DNA of 64,000 nt from Bradyrhizobium sp. LMTR 3 (GTDB taxonomy: Bacteria > Pseudomonadota > Alphaproteobacteria > Rhizobiales > Xanthobacteraceae): assembly GCF_001693485.1 (NCBI RefSeq), contig NZ_MAXC01000053.1, positions 186,001-250,000 of the forward strand, written 5' to 3'. A model generated the notes under the pieces. It searched no databases and was not told where the DNA came from. It saw only the letters and a list, made by a program, of their open reading frames with translations. Numbering within the stretch: position 1 is the stretch's first letter; each line of letters starts with the position of its first letter. A program made the translations under genes and the position numbers. This document shows, one piece after another, positions 33,650 to 42,555 of the stretch.

Positions 33650-35838
33650 AGAGTCTCCTGCGGGACATGGCGGCCCCGCAGCGCATTCAGCATCACCAGA
33701 ATCGATGAGCCCGACATTGCGGCAGCCGCGATCGGGGGCGTCACGAAGCCCAGAATAGCGATCGGCACGGCGAGGAAATTGTAGCCAACGGCGAGATAGA
33801 GGTTTTGCCGCATCAGGTGCAGCGCTTTCCGCGAATGGTCTAGCGAGGCAATCACCGGCGCGAGGCGGTTGCCGAGGAAGACGAGATCGGCCGTCGCCTG
33901 GCTCAAATGCGCCGCCGAGATCGGCGACATCGAGACATGCGCCGCCGCCAGCGACGGCGCATCGTTGAGCCCATCGCCGACCATCATGACTTTAAAACCC
34001 TGCCGCTTCAGTTCCTCGATCCGGGCGATCTTGTCGGCGGGCGTGACGCCGGCGCGCCATTCGGGGATTTGAAGCATCTCGGCGGCGGCGCGCACCGCCG
34101 GCTCGCGGTCACCGGAAATAATTTCTACCGCCACGCCACGCTTCTGTAGCGCCGCGATGACCGCGCGCGCGTCCGGCCGCATGCTTTGGCAGACCGCGAA
34201 CACATAACGTTTCTCGCCACGCGCGAAGGCAACGACGGAAGCCTCGGGATCGCGGCTTAGGATTTCGTTCGCGAGACCATCGGCCTTGCAGAAAGTTGGA
34301 CTTCCAAGCCTCACCTCTTCACCTTTAAGAATGCCGCGAACGCCCTGCCCCGGCTGTTCCGTGATCCCGGGCAGCGGCGATTTCGCACCGGCCGCACGCG
34401 CCAGCGCAGCGGCGACGGGGTGATGGCTTGCCAACGCAAGCCGGCCCGCGAGCTCAACCACGTCGGCAGGAACAGCCGCCGAGTTCACCACATCGAACTC
34501 AGGCAACGTTAGCGTTCCCGTCTTGTCGAAGATGATACGATCGACCGCAACGACACGCTCGATCGCGTCGCCCGAATTCAGCAGCACGCCGGCGCGGAAC
34601 ATTGCTCCCGACGCCACCGTCTGCACCGTCGGGATGGCAAGCCCAAGCGCACAAGGACAGGTGATGATCAGCACCGTGATCGCGGTGATGATGGAGTCAT
34701 GGAAGCTTGCGCCGGCGATCAACCAGCCGATCATGGTCAGGAAAGCGGTCACATGAACCACCGGTGCGTAGAGGCGCGAGGCGCGGTCGGCGAGCTGCAC
34801 ATAGCGCGAGCGCACCTGCACGGCATGGTCAAGCAGCCGCTGGATTTCCGCAAGCAGGGTGCCTTCGGAAGCGGCCGAGACACGGATGCGCAAGGAGCCG
34901 GAGATGTTGAGCGAGCCGGCATAGACCTCGCTGCCCGGCTCGACCGCCGCGTGCAGCGTTTCACCCGTGATCAAACTCTGGTCGATCTCCGACCTGCCGT
35001 CGATGACCGTGCCATCTATCGCCGAACGCTCGCCCGGCCGCAGCAGCACAATGTCGCCGGCCATGACCGCCGCGGCCGGCACCACGGATATCTCGTCTGG
35101 ACCGACGAATTTGGTCGCCGTCTCGGCTTTCAGCGCGGCGAGATTGCCGGCCACCGCGCGGGTCCGCCGCCGCATGTTCTGGTCAAGGTATCGCCCGACC
35201 AGGAGAAAGGTGAGCAGCATAATCGGGGCGTCGAAATAGGCGTGCTCGGCATGGCCGATGGTCTCGACGATCGAGGTCGCAAGCGTCAGGATCACGCCGA
35301 TGCTGATCGGCACATCCATGTTGACGTTGCCAGTGCGCAGCGCGTTGAACGCCGAGCGAAAGAAAGGCTGGCCGGCATAGGCCGCCGCGGGCAGCGCGAT
35401 CAGCGCCGAGATCCAGTGGAAGAAATCTCGCTGCTCCGGCAGCATATCGCTGACATTGCCGGACCACACCGGGATCGACAGCATCATGACGTTCATGGTC
35501 GCGAATGCCGCAACACCCAGGCAGCGCAGCAGGAAGCGGGAGTTCTCGGCCTCTACTGCTTCGGCGGTGACAGCCTCGAACGGATAGGCCTTGTAGCCGA
35601 GCTCGGCCAGGCGATCAATGAAGCGCGCCGGATCGAGCGCGCCCTCCTTCCACTCCAGCGCGACACGGCGGTCGGTCAGGTTGACGCGCGCCAGCGTCAC
35701 GTCCGGGATGGCTGAAAGGCCACGCTCGATTTTCGAGATGCAGCCGGCGCAGCTGACGCCTTCGACCGCGAGATCAATATGCGCCAGTCCGGAGCCGAGA
35801 TGCTTGACATAGTGCGAAAAGTCCCGCGTCGCCTGCAT
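33646..35838 (-). CDS. fixI: Copper-transporting P1B-type ATPase CcoI/FixI
   Basis: 730 residues. An N-terminal metal-binding domain (GVSCAGC), eight predicted helices, the transport motif ITCPCALGLA, the phosphorylation site DKTGTLT and the hinge GDGLNDAPSLA are all present. It exports copper to the periplasm for the CuB centre of cbb3 oxidase. It lies 11 bp after fixH and overlaps fixS. Confidence 0.95.
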   Translation of the reverse strand: MQATRDFSHYVKHLGSGLAHIDLAVEGVSCAGCISKIERGLSAIPDVTLARVNLTDRRVALEWKEGALDPARFIDRLAELGYKAYPFEAVTAEAVEAENSRFLLRCLGVAAFATMNVMMLSIPVWSGNVSDMLPEQRDFFHWISALIALPAAAYAGQPFFRSAFNALRTGNVNMDVPISIGVILTLATSIVETIGHAEHAYFDAPIMLLTFLLVGRYLDQNMRRRTRAVAGNLAALKAETATKFVGPDEISVVPAAAVMAGDIVLLRPGERSAIDGTVIDGRSEIDQSLITGETLHAAVEPGSEVYAGSLNISGSLRIRVSAASEGTLLAEIQRLLDHAVQVRSRYVQLADRASRLYAPVVHVTAFLTMIGWLIAGASFHDSIITAITVLIITCPCALGLAIPTVQTVASGAMFRAGVLLNSGDAIERVVAVDRIIFDKTGTLTLPEFDVVNSAAVPADVVELAGRLALASHHPVAAALARAAGAKSPLPGITEQPGQGVRGILKGEEVRLGSPTFCKADGLANEILSRDPEASVVAFARGEKRYVFAVCQSMRPDARAVIAALQKRGVAVEIISGDREPAVRAAAEMLQIPEWRAGVTPADKIARIEELKRQGFKVMMVGDGLNDAPSLAAAHVSMSPISAAHLSQATADLVFLGNRLAPVIASLDHSRKALHLMRQNLYLAVGYNFLAVPIAILGFVTPPIAAAAMSGSSILVMLNALRGRHVPQETL

Positions 35839-35849
35839 GAAGAGTTCCC

Positions 35850-36371
35850 TTAATTCAGTACCACGCGGTTCCTAGACATGAACAGACGCCGGCCGTCGGC
35901 TTCGCTTTCCAGCACCAGATTCCATTGTCCCGGCCCGACCGCGCCGCCGCTGCCCCGATAAACGCCGCCCCTCACCTCCGACAGCGCGATCACCCGGTCC
36001 GCCCGCCGGTCGGTCGGCCGCTCCAGGCGACCGGTGAACTTCAGTCCGGTCAGCGCCTTTCCGCTCCCGTCGCGTGCCTTGACTTCCAGCGCGGTGTCGC
36101 CGTCCGCACTGCGCACAAGATGCGCGTCCACCTTCCAGCTGCGCACGTCCTGCTCGCGTGCGGCGGCGATCTCCTTCTCATAGGCAAGGCTCGCCGCATA
36201 GGCGCTTTCGACGTCAGTGCCGGGCAGCGTCATAGAAGCAAGCCTTATCATGGTGAGGTTGACGCCAATGACGACGCCAAAGAACGCAAGCAGCATGAAA
36301 AGCACCTTGCGGCCGGTGAGCGGCTTTGGCGATGCACTGGCTCTGTTCACGACAGCTCCACTTGTTTTCAT
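35850..36371 (-). CDS. fixH: cbb3 oxidase accessory protein FixH/CcoH
   Basis: 173 residues with one N-terminal membrane helix (VLFMLLAFFGVVIGVNLTMI) and a periplasmic domain (GKALTGLKFTGRLERPTDRRAD), typical of FixH. It is needed for stable assembly of cbb3 oxidase and interacts with CcoN. It overlaps the fixG stop by four bases. Confidence 0.92.
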   Translation of the reverse strand: MKTSGAVVNRASASPKPLTGRKVLFMLLAFFGVVIGVNLTMIRLASMTLPGTDVESAYAASLAYEKEIAAAREQDVRSWKVDAHLVRSADGDTALEVKARDGSGKALTGLKFTGRLERPTDRRADRVIALSEVRGGVYRGSGGAVGPGQWNLVLESEADGRRLFMSRNRVVLN

Positions 36372-37831
36372 GGCAAGACGAAATTGTCGATCGCGGAAGC
36401 GACCTCGCCTAGGCCGATATCGGTGATCCGGAATTTGATCGGGATCGATCTTTCGGAGTTCTTTTCAGAGGGGGCGGTCACCAGCACGCGCAATTCCGTG
36501 GTGCTGTCGCGTCCGAGCACGACCATCGGCCTATCAGGTGTAATCGAATCGTCGCCCACGACGTGCAGCACAGCATCCGGCGGACCATCGACGTCGATCG
36601 TCACCACGCGGTCAAAACCGCGCTTGTTGAGGAAACGGACCGTGTAGGCGTTGCGGATCGAGCCGTCGCTGAGCTTCACCGCAACCGGGTTGCGATCGTG
36701 CAGCACGTTGATATCGAGCAGCGAACGGGTGAGCAGCGCATACAGCATGATCCCACCGACGAGTGCGATCAGCGCGGTGTAGATGATCGTGCGGGGCCGC
36801 ACGATACCGTAGATCGGCGGCTTTCCGGCCATCCGACGCTGGATATTAATGTCATTGTCATAGCCGATCAGCCGAGTCGGCCGACCGATCTTCTTCATCA
36901 CGTTGTCGCATGCGTCGATGCACAGGCCGCACTGGATGCAATCGATCTGCGGGCCATTGCGGATATCGATGCCGGTCGGGCAGGCCGCCACGCATTGATA
37001 GCAATTGACGCAGTCGCCGGCAGGCAGGCCGAGCGCCCGCAGCTCGTTCGCCTTCTTTACCGACCTGCGCTTTTCGCCGCGGTCGTAGCGATAGGTGACG
37101 TTCAGCGCCCACTCGTCGGTCAGCGCCGCCTGGATACGTGGCCAGGGGCACATGTAGACGCAGACCTGCTCGCGCATGAAGCCAGCGAGCAGATAGGTCG
37201 TCGCGGTGAGGATTGCGATCCAGATATAGGCGATCGCCGGCGCCTGGAAGGTGACGAGCTCCTTCATCAGCGTCGGCGCGTCGGTGAAATAGAGCACCCA
37301 GGCGCCGCCCGTCCACCAGGCGATCAAGAGCCAGATCGAATGCTTGAGCATGATTTCAGAGATGCGCTCGAGTTTTAGGGGATCGGCGGAAGCCGCCTTC
37401 CTCATGCGCTCGCGCCGGTCGCCCTCGATCAGGCGCTCTACCGCATAGAACAGGTCGGTCCAGACCGTTTGCGGGCAGAGATAGCCGCACCAGATGCGGC
37501 CGCCGACCGCATTCATCAGGAACAGTGTGAGCGCGGCGATGATGAGGAGGCCGGTGAAGTAATAGACCTCCTGCGGCCACAGCTCGATAAAAAAGAAATA
37601 GAAGCGACTGTTCGGCAGATCGATCAGCACCGCCTGATCTGGGGCGCCAAGGCCGCGATTCCAGCGCACGAAAGGCAACAAGTAGTAGACGCTCAGGCAG
37701 AACGCCATCAGGCTCCATTTAATCCGACGGAAGGTCCCGAAAACACTCTGCGGGTAGACCTTCTTGCGGGCCGCGTAAAGCGACCCAACATCTTCGACTT
37801 GGTCGGAGTTTATTTGGACGATCTTGTTCAT
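36368..37831 (-). CDS. fixG: cbb3 oxidase accessory ferredoxin-type protein FixG/CcoG
   Basis: 487 residues with about five membrane helices and two 4Fe-4S motifs: CVNCYQCVAACPTGIDI and CIQCGLCIDACD. The C-terminal part is an Ig-like domain. It is thought to reduce copper for the oxidase. ATG 37831 is chosen because GGAGAG lies about ten bases upstream and the family N-terminus begins there. It is the first gene of fixGHIS. Confidence 0.94.
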   Translation of the reverse strand: MNKIVQINSDQVEDVGSLYAARKKVYPQSVFGTFRRIKWSLMAFCLSVYYLLPFVRWNRGLGAPDQAVLIDLPNSRFYFFFIELWPQEVYYFTGLLIIAALTLFLMNAVGGRIWCGYLCPQTVWTDLFYAVERLIEGDRRERMRKAASADPLKLERISEIMLKHSIWLLIAWWTGGAWVLYFTDAPTLMKELVTFQAPAIAYIWIAILTATTYLLAGFMREQVCVYMCPWPRIQAALTDEWALNVTYRYDRGEKRRSVKKANELRALGLPAGDCVNCYQCVAACPTGIDIRNGPQIDCIQCGLCIDACDNVMKKIGRPTRLIGYDNDINIQRRMAGKPPIYGIVRPRTIIYTALIALVGGIMLYALLTRSLLDINVLHDRNPVAVKLSDGSIRNAYTVRFLNKRGFDRVVTIDVDGPPDAVLHVVGDDSITPDRPMVVLGRDSTTELRVLVTAPSEKNSERSIPIKFRITDIGLGEVASAIDNFVLP

Positions 37832-37868
37832 GGGCCCGCGCTCTCCTAGTCTCCTCCTCTCTGCCGGG

Positions 37869-37882
37869 TTGATCCAGCGCAA
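37869..37882 (-). promoter_or_regulatory. Possible FixK2 box of fixG
   Basis: TTGATCCAGCGCAA on the plus strand fits the consensus. Its centre is only about 44 bp from the fixG ATG, so a class-II start site would fall inside the ribosome site. Either it works from another distance or fixG is read from fixN. Confidence 0.4.
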
Positions 37883-37908
37883 ACCCAACGCCGCTTCCCT
37901 TTGCTCCG

Positions 37909-38778
37909 CTACTTGCCGCCGCCGAGCGTGTGGACGTAGACCGCCAGCGCCTTGATGGTGGACGGATCAAGCCGGCCCACCCACGCCGGCATCACGCCGG
38001 CCCGACCAATCGTGATGGTCTCAATCAGGGTCGCCTCATCCGATCCGTAGAGCCAGATCTTGTCACTGAGATTGGGCGCACCGAGCTCCTGGTTGCCCTT
38101 GCCCGCCTCACCATGGCAGCTCGTGCAATTCTCGACGAAAATTTTTGCGCCGGCGGCGCCATCGTAACCCTGGCGCGTCGACAAGCCCGAGAGCGAGCGC
38201 ACATAGTTGGCGACCGTGCCAATCTCGTCCGGCTTCAAGATGCCATCCTTGCCGAAGGCGAGCATCGCGCCCTCATGGGTCTTGGTGTGACCCGAGCGCG
38301 CGCCGAACTGGATGGTCTGCACGATCTGGTCGAGCGAGCCGCCCCACAACCAATCGTCGTCGTTCAGGTTGGGATAGCCTTTTGCGCCGGCGCCGCCCGA
38401 GCCGTGGCAAGGCGCGCAATTGTCGCCGAACGCGGCCTTGCCGCGAGCGCGCGCCAGCGCCAACAGCGCCGGATCCTTTTCGATATCGGCGAGCGAAGCC
38501 GCACCCAGCGCAATCATCTTGTCGCCGCGGATCTTTTGCAGATTGGCAAGCTCGACGGCGACCGCGGCGCGCGTCGAATAGTTGAGCGCGCCCCTGGTGT
38601 AGCTCCACAGAAGCGGCCAGGCCGGGTACACAACCCAATAGCCGATCGCCCACAGTATGGTGGCGTAGAAGGTGATCAGCCACCAGCGCGGCAGCGGTGT
38701 ATTGAGTTCCTTGATGCCGTCCCACTGGTGACCGGTGGTGGTCTTGCCGGAAACCTTGTCGAGTTCGCTTTCCGCCAT
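37909..38778 (-). CDS. fixP: cbb3 oxidase dihaem cytochrome c subunit CcoP/FixP
   Basis: 289 residues: a membrane helix near residues 33-52, then two cytochrome c domains with CAPCH (121-125) and CTSCH (218-222) and methionine ligands further on. It passes electrons from cytochrome bc1 to FixO and FixN. Third membrane subunit of the operon after fixQ. Confidence 0.95.
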   Translation of the reverse strand: MAESELDKVSGKTTTGHQWDGIKELNTPLPRWWLITFYATILWAIGYWVVYPAWPLLWSYTRGALNYSTRAAVAVELANLQKIRGDKMIALGAASLADIEKDPALLALARARGKAAFGDNCAPCHGSGGAGAKGYPNLNDDDWLWGGSLDQIVQTIQFGARSGHTKTHEGAMLAFGKDGILKPDEIGTVANYVRSLSGLSTRQGYDGAAGAKIFVENCTSCHGEAGKGNQELGAPNLSDKIWLYGSDEATLIETITIGRAGVMPAWVGRLDPSTIKALAVYVHTLGGGK

Positions 38779-38784
38779 GACCTC

Positions 38785-38949
38785 TCAGTCCTCCCGCAAC
38801 GGCATCCGAGACGCCTGGTCGAAAACCGCCTGGTTGCGCGGCCAAAGCGCGTAGATCACGATCGCAATGAACAGGCCGACGAAGATCGGCGTCCACACGC
38901 TGGTGACGAGGTCCGACGCGATGTTGTGCACGGTCAAGATTGCTTTCAT
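38785..38949 (-). CDS. fixQ: cbb3 oxidase small subunit CcoQ/FixQ
   Basis: 54 residues: MKAILTVHNIASDLVTS, one membrane helix (PIFVGLFIAIVIYALWP), then NQAVFDQASRMPLRED. Length, helix and place between fixO and fixP identify it. It stabilises the oxidase complex. Confidence 0.92.
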   Translation of the reverse strand: MKAILTVHNIASDLVTSVWTPIFVGLFIAIVIYALWPRNQAVFDQASRMPLRED

Positions 38950-38960
38950 CGTCCTGCCTC

Positions 38961-39695
38961 TCAGCGAAGATTGGCCTTTTCGTTGTAGAGCTTGAAGTCG
39001 ACCAGCGTGCCGAGCATCTGCAGATATGCGACCAGCGCATCCATCTCGGTCGGCGCACCGGCCTTGCTGTCGAAATTGCGGATCACAGCTTTTGGATAGC
39101 GCTTCGCGAACGCATCGGTGCCGAGATTGTCCGGATCGGCCTGCGCCTTCAGGTCGGCGACCGCGTTCCTGATTTGCTCGTCCGAATAGGGCACGCCAAC
39201 GACGCGGCTGGCCTTGAGGTTATCGGCGACAACAGCGATGTCGACCTCGGTCTGGGCGAGGAACGGATAGCCCGGCATCACCGACTGCGGCACAATGGCG
39301 CGCGGATTGGTTAGATGAGTGACGTGCCACTCATCGGAATACTTTGCGCCGACCCGCGCGAGATCCGGCCCAGTGCGCTTCGAACCCCACTGGAATGGAT
39401 GGTCGTACATGCTCTCGGCAGCCAGCGAGAAGTGGCCATAGCGCTCAACCTCATCGCGGAGCGGCCGGACCATCTGCGAGTGGCAGAGATAGCAGCCCTC
39501 GCGGACATAGATATTGCGGCCAGCTAGTTCGAGCGGTGTGTAGGGCCTGACGCCATCGACCACCTCGATCGTGCTTTTCAGGTAGAACAGCGGCGTGATC
39601 TCGACCAGGCCGCCGATCGCAATCACAACCAGAATGCCCGCGATCAGGATGACCGAATTCTTCTCGAAGATTTGATGGCGGGTCCAGAAGGACAT
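38961..39695 (-). CDS. fixO: cbb3 oxidase monohaem cytochrome c subunit CcoO/FixO
   Basis: 244 residues: N-terminal membrane anchor (residues 15-34), haem c site CYLCH (68-72) and the family block RPLRDEVERYGHFSLAAES. ATG 39695 is used because family sequence begins MSFWTRHQ; the frame upstream is fixN overlap. It shuttles electrons to FixN. Confidence 0.95.
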   Translation of the reverse strand: MSFWTRHQIFEKNSVILIAGILVVIAIGGLVEITPLFYLKSTIEVVDGVRPYTPLELAGRNIYVREGCYLCHSQMVRPLRDEVERYGHFSLAAESMYDHPFQWGSKRTGPDLARVGAKYSDEWHVTHLTNPRAIVPQSVMPGYPFLAQTEVDIAVVADNLKASRVVGVPYSDEQIRNAVADLKAQADPDNLGTDAFAKRYPKAVIRNFDSKAGAPTEMDALVAYLQMLGTLVDFKLYNEKANLR

Positions 39696-39706
39696 CCGAT
39701 CGCTCC

Positions 39707-41356
39707 TTATTCCGCCGCCTGCAACGCGAGCTCTGTGCCGACATCCGCCTCGCTTGCCCGTACCGTCATCCATAGATTATAGGCCATGATCAGCGCGCCA
39801 ATCAGGAACAGCGCGCCGCCGGCGGCACGGATAACGTAGAACGGGTGCATCGCTTCCACCGTCTCGAGGAAAGAATATTCGAGAAAGCCGAGCGATGTGT
39901 AGGCGCGCCACATCAGGCCCTGCAGAATTCCGGAGACCCACATCGCGGAGATATAGAGCACGATGCCGATGGTGGCGGTCCAGAAGTGCCAGTTGACCAG
40001 CTTCAAGCTGTAGAGACCCTTGCGATCCCATAGCCAGGGAATCAGGCAGTACAGCGCGCCAAAGGAAACGAAGCCGACCCAGCCCAGCGCGCCGGAATGC
40101 ACATGGCCGATGGTCCAGTCGGTATAGTGGCTGAGGGAGTTCACGACCTTGATCGACATCATCGGCCCTTCGAAGGTCGACATGCCGTAGAAGGCGACCG
40201 ACACCACCAGCATGCGCAGCACGGGATCCGTACGGAGCTTGTCCCAGGCGCCGGACAGCGTCATCAGGCCGTTGATCATGCCGCCCCAGGACGGCATCCA
40301 CAGCATGATCGAGAAGGTCATGCCGAGCGTCTGCGCCCAATCCGGCAGCGCCGTGTAGTGCAGATGGTGCGGGCCGGCCCAGATGTAGAGAAAGATCAGG
40401 GCCCAGAAGTGAATGATCGACAGTCGATAGGAATAGACCGGCCGCTCGGCGCGTTTCGGGATGAAGTAGTACATGATGGCGAGGAAGCCGGCCGTCAGGA
40501 AGAAGCCGACTGCGTTATGCCCGTACCACCACTGGAACATCGCATCCTGCACGCCGCCCCAGGCGATGTAGGACTTCGAGCCGAACACCGAGACCGGCAG
40601 CGCCGGGTTATTGCCGAGATGCAGCACGGCGATGGTGACGATGAAGGCGAGATAAAACCAGTTGGCGACGAAGATGTGCGGCTCCTTGCGCTTCACCAGC
40701 GTCATCACGAACACGACGAGATAGACGACCCAGACGATCGTCAGCCACAGATCGGCGTACCATTCGGGCTCGGCATATTCCTTGGATTGCGTCACGCCAA
40801 GTAGATAGCCGGTGCCCGCGATCAAAATGAAGAAGTTGTAGCCAAGTACGACGAACCATGGCGCGAGATCGCCCACGAGCCGCGTCCGGCAGGTCCGCTG
40901 CACCACATAGAACGAGGTCGCGATCAGCACGTTGCCGCCGAAGGCGAAGATCACCGCGGAGGTGTGCAGCGGCCGGAGCCGGCCGAAGCTGGTCCACGGT
41001 AGATCGAGGTTCAGCGCCGGCCAGGCCAGCTGGGATGCGATCAAGAGTCCGACGGCGAAGCCGGCGATGCCCCAGAACATCGCCATGAAGGAAGCAAACT
41101 TGATCGGACCGACATTATAGTTCGGCTTCCCGTTGATCTCCTCCGGCGGCAGCGACGCGGGGCGGTCGAGATACCGATTCATGATGGCGAAGGAGGCGAC
41201 GCCGCTTGCCACTGCAGCGAGCGAAGCATGAAACGCGAACGGCGCGTCCAGCGCCTTGGCGGCTGCGAACGCGCAGACGAAGGCTGCCATCGAGAAGAAT
41301 AGCATCAGCCCGGCTTCGCCATGGGTCATCCATTTCGTGCATTGAGATTGCTGCAT
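39707..41356 (-). CDS. fixN: cbb3 cytochrome oxidase catalytic subunit CcoN/FixN
   Basis: 549 residues, about twelve helices, with the haem and CuB histidines in RPLHTSAVIFAFGGN, WWYGHNAVGFF, WAGPHHLHYTALP and TIGHVHSGALGWVG. This is the high-affinity oxidase used in nodules. Start ATG 41356 gives the family length and leaves a leader of about 25 bases from the site expected for the FixK2 box at 41415-41428; the earlier in-frame start at 41428 lies inside that box. Confidence 0.95.
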   Translation of the reverse strand: MQQSQCTKWMTHGEAGLMLFFSMAAFVCAFAAAKALDAPFAFHASLAAVASGVASFAIMNRYLDRPASLPPEEINGKPNYNVGPIKFASFMAMFWGIAGFAVGLLIASQLAWPALNLDLPWTSFGRLRPLHTSAVIFAFGGNVLIATSFYVVQRTCRTRLVGDLAPWFVVLGYNFFILIAGTGYLLGVTQSKEYAEPEWYADLWLTIVWVVYLVVFVMTLVKRKEPHIFVANWFYLAFIVTIAVLHLGNNPALPVSVFGSKSYIAWGGVQDAMFQWWYGHNAVGFFLTAGFLAIMYYFIPKRAERPVYSYRLSIIHFWALIFLYIWAGPHHLHYTALPDWAQTLGMTFSIMLWMPSWGGMINGLMTLSGAWDKLRTDPVLRMLVVSVAFYGMSTFEGPMMSIKVVNSLSHYTDWTIGHVHSGALGWVGFVSFGALYCLIPWLWDRKGLYSLKLVNWHFWTATIGIVLYISAMWVSGILQGLMWRAYTSLGFLEYSFLETVEAMHPFYVIRAAGGALFLIGALIMAYNLWMTVRASEADVGTELALQAAE

Positions 41357-41414
41357 GTGTAATTCTCTTTGCATGGACGCCTGCCCCGTCAGCCCGGGTC
41401 TCGCTGTGTTGTCC

Positions 41415-41428
41415 TTGATTGAGATCAA
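41415..41428 (-). promoter_or_regulatory. FixK2 box of fixNOQP
   Basis: TTGATTGAGATCAA, a strong palindromic anaerobox. Centre 65 bp from the fixN ATG at 41356; predicted start site near 41381. Confidence 0.8.
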
Positions 41429-41492
41429 CCCGATCAGCTACCCCTGCGACCGGCGAGCGTTTTGCACCAGCTCCAGCAGCTGCCTGAAGGAA

Positions 41493-41633
41493 TCAGAATG
41501 GACGACGCTTGCGCGCTCCCGGTGTTGCCTGATGTGACCTTGGTGATTGGACACTGGCCCAAGCAAGAGCAGCGGCGAAAATCATGAAGACCGAGATGAC
41601 GGCTGCAGAAACCAAGAGCGCATCGGCGGGCAT
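41493..41633 (-). CDS. 46-residue single-helix membrane protein, FixK2-linked
   Basis: Too short for most gene callers. Starts at ATG 41633 with a GGAGG site six bases upstream. The product is MPADALLVSAAVISVFMIF, continuing AAALAWASVQ, then a basic, Pro-rich tail ending ARKRRPF. One membrane helix, positive cytoplasmic tail, no known family to me. It lies between the fnrN-like gene and fixN, with its own FixK2 box at 41688-41701. It could assist cbb3 oxidase like FixQ or FixS, by context only. Confidence 0.65.
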   Translation of the reverse strand: MPADALLVSAAVISVFMIFAAALAWASVQSPRSHQATPGARKRRPF

Positions 41634-41687
41634 GACGACCTCCATTGAAGCTGATGCGAATATATCTCCGTTTCAACAGAGACGTCT

Positions 41688-41701
41688 TTGACCTTGATCA
41701 A
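41688..41701 (-). promoter_or_regulatory. FixK2 box of the 46-residue membrane protein
   Basis: TTGACCTTGATCAA. Centred about 61 bp before ATG 41633, the same geometry as the fixN box (start site near 41654, leader about 21 bases). Confidence 0.75.
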
Positions 41702-41732
41702 ACCAGGACAAAAGAACCCTACGCGACGCGCT

Positions 41733-42452
41733 TCAACTTACGCCCGCAGACAACGCTTCGGCGCGCGGGGTATCCAACAGGACGACGCCACTCGCAAAGG
41801 TTTGGATCACACCATCACGTTCGAGCTTCGAGAAGGTACGGCTCACCGTCTCGATGGTGAGCCCCAGATGATCCGCGATGTCCAGCCTTTTCATCGGCAG
41901 CGGCAGAATTTCTCCGCCACGTCCAATTCCACTCAGTCGGTCGCGCCAGCTGATCAGGAAGCTCGCTATCTTCTCTTCGGCGGAGCGCCGTCCGAGCAAG
42001 ACCATATGTTCCTGTGCCCGGGCCAGCTCGTGGCCCGCCAATTCGACCATGCGGCGTAGCAACTGCGGCCGCTTCTCGGCGAATGTCGCGAATGACTCCT
42101 TGGGGAACTGACACAGCGTGACACGGCCGACCGCGTCAGCGGAGAATTCGTGGTGCGGCAAGCCGGGGAGCCCGAGGAAATCGCCTGGCAATGCAAAACC
42201 GACGATTTGCCGCCGACTGTCCGGCAACAGCTTGTAGAGGCGCAGGGTACCCGCATGCACGCTGAAGAACGACGTTGCTATGTTTGCCTGTGCGAATACG
42301 GTGGCGCCTGATTCGAAACGAACATGCCGCGACAGCTGCGCCAATTCGCGCAATTCGGTCTTGTCGAGCGCTGCGCAGATGGCAAAGCCCCTCGCCGTGC
42401 AATCGTGACACGATCGACAATGCATTCCTTCCCCCAAAACCGAAATCTTCAC
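41733..42452 (-). CDS. FnrN/FixK1-type Crp-Fnr regulator
   Basis: 239 residues. Four N-terminal cysteines (12, 15, 18 and 26 in CRSCHDCTARGFAIC) can hold an oxygen-labile 4Fe-4S cluster. A cyclic-nucleotide-like barrel follows, then a helix-turn-helix with the recognition helix LGLTIETVSRTFSKLERDG. This cysteine set separates it from FixK2. It is closest to FnrN, AadR and FixK1. The start is GTG 42452 (GGAGGG four bases upstream) or ATG 42425. A FixK2 box lies upstream. Confidence 0.88.
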   Translation of the reverse strand: MKISVLGEGMHCRSCHDCTARGFAICAALDKTELRELAQLSRHVRFESGATVFAQANIATSFFSVHAGTLRLYKLLPDSRRQIVGFALPGDFLGLPGLPHHEFSADAVGRVTLCQFPKESFATFAEKRPQLLRRMVELAGHELARAQEHMVLLGRRSAEEKIASFLISWRDRLSGIGRGGEILPLPMKRLDIADHLGLTIETVSRTFSKLERDGVIQTFASGVVLLDTPRAEALSAGVS

Positions 42453-42541
42453 ACGTCCCTCCGATTGCCGCCTGCAGGCGCCTCATGGGCGCGTTTCCCT
42501 GCGGGTCGATGCAGTGTAGCGTCCGTAGGGATGAGATGTTG

Positions 42542-42555
42542 TTGATGCAGATCAA
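42542..42555 (-). promoter_or_regulatory. FixK2 box of the FnrN-like regulator
   Basis: TTGATGCAGATCAA, a full match. Centred about 97 bp before GTG 42452, so the leader would be about 55 bases. Confidence 0.7.
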
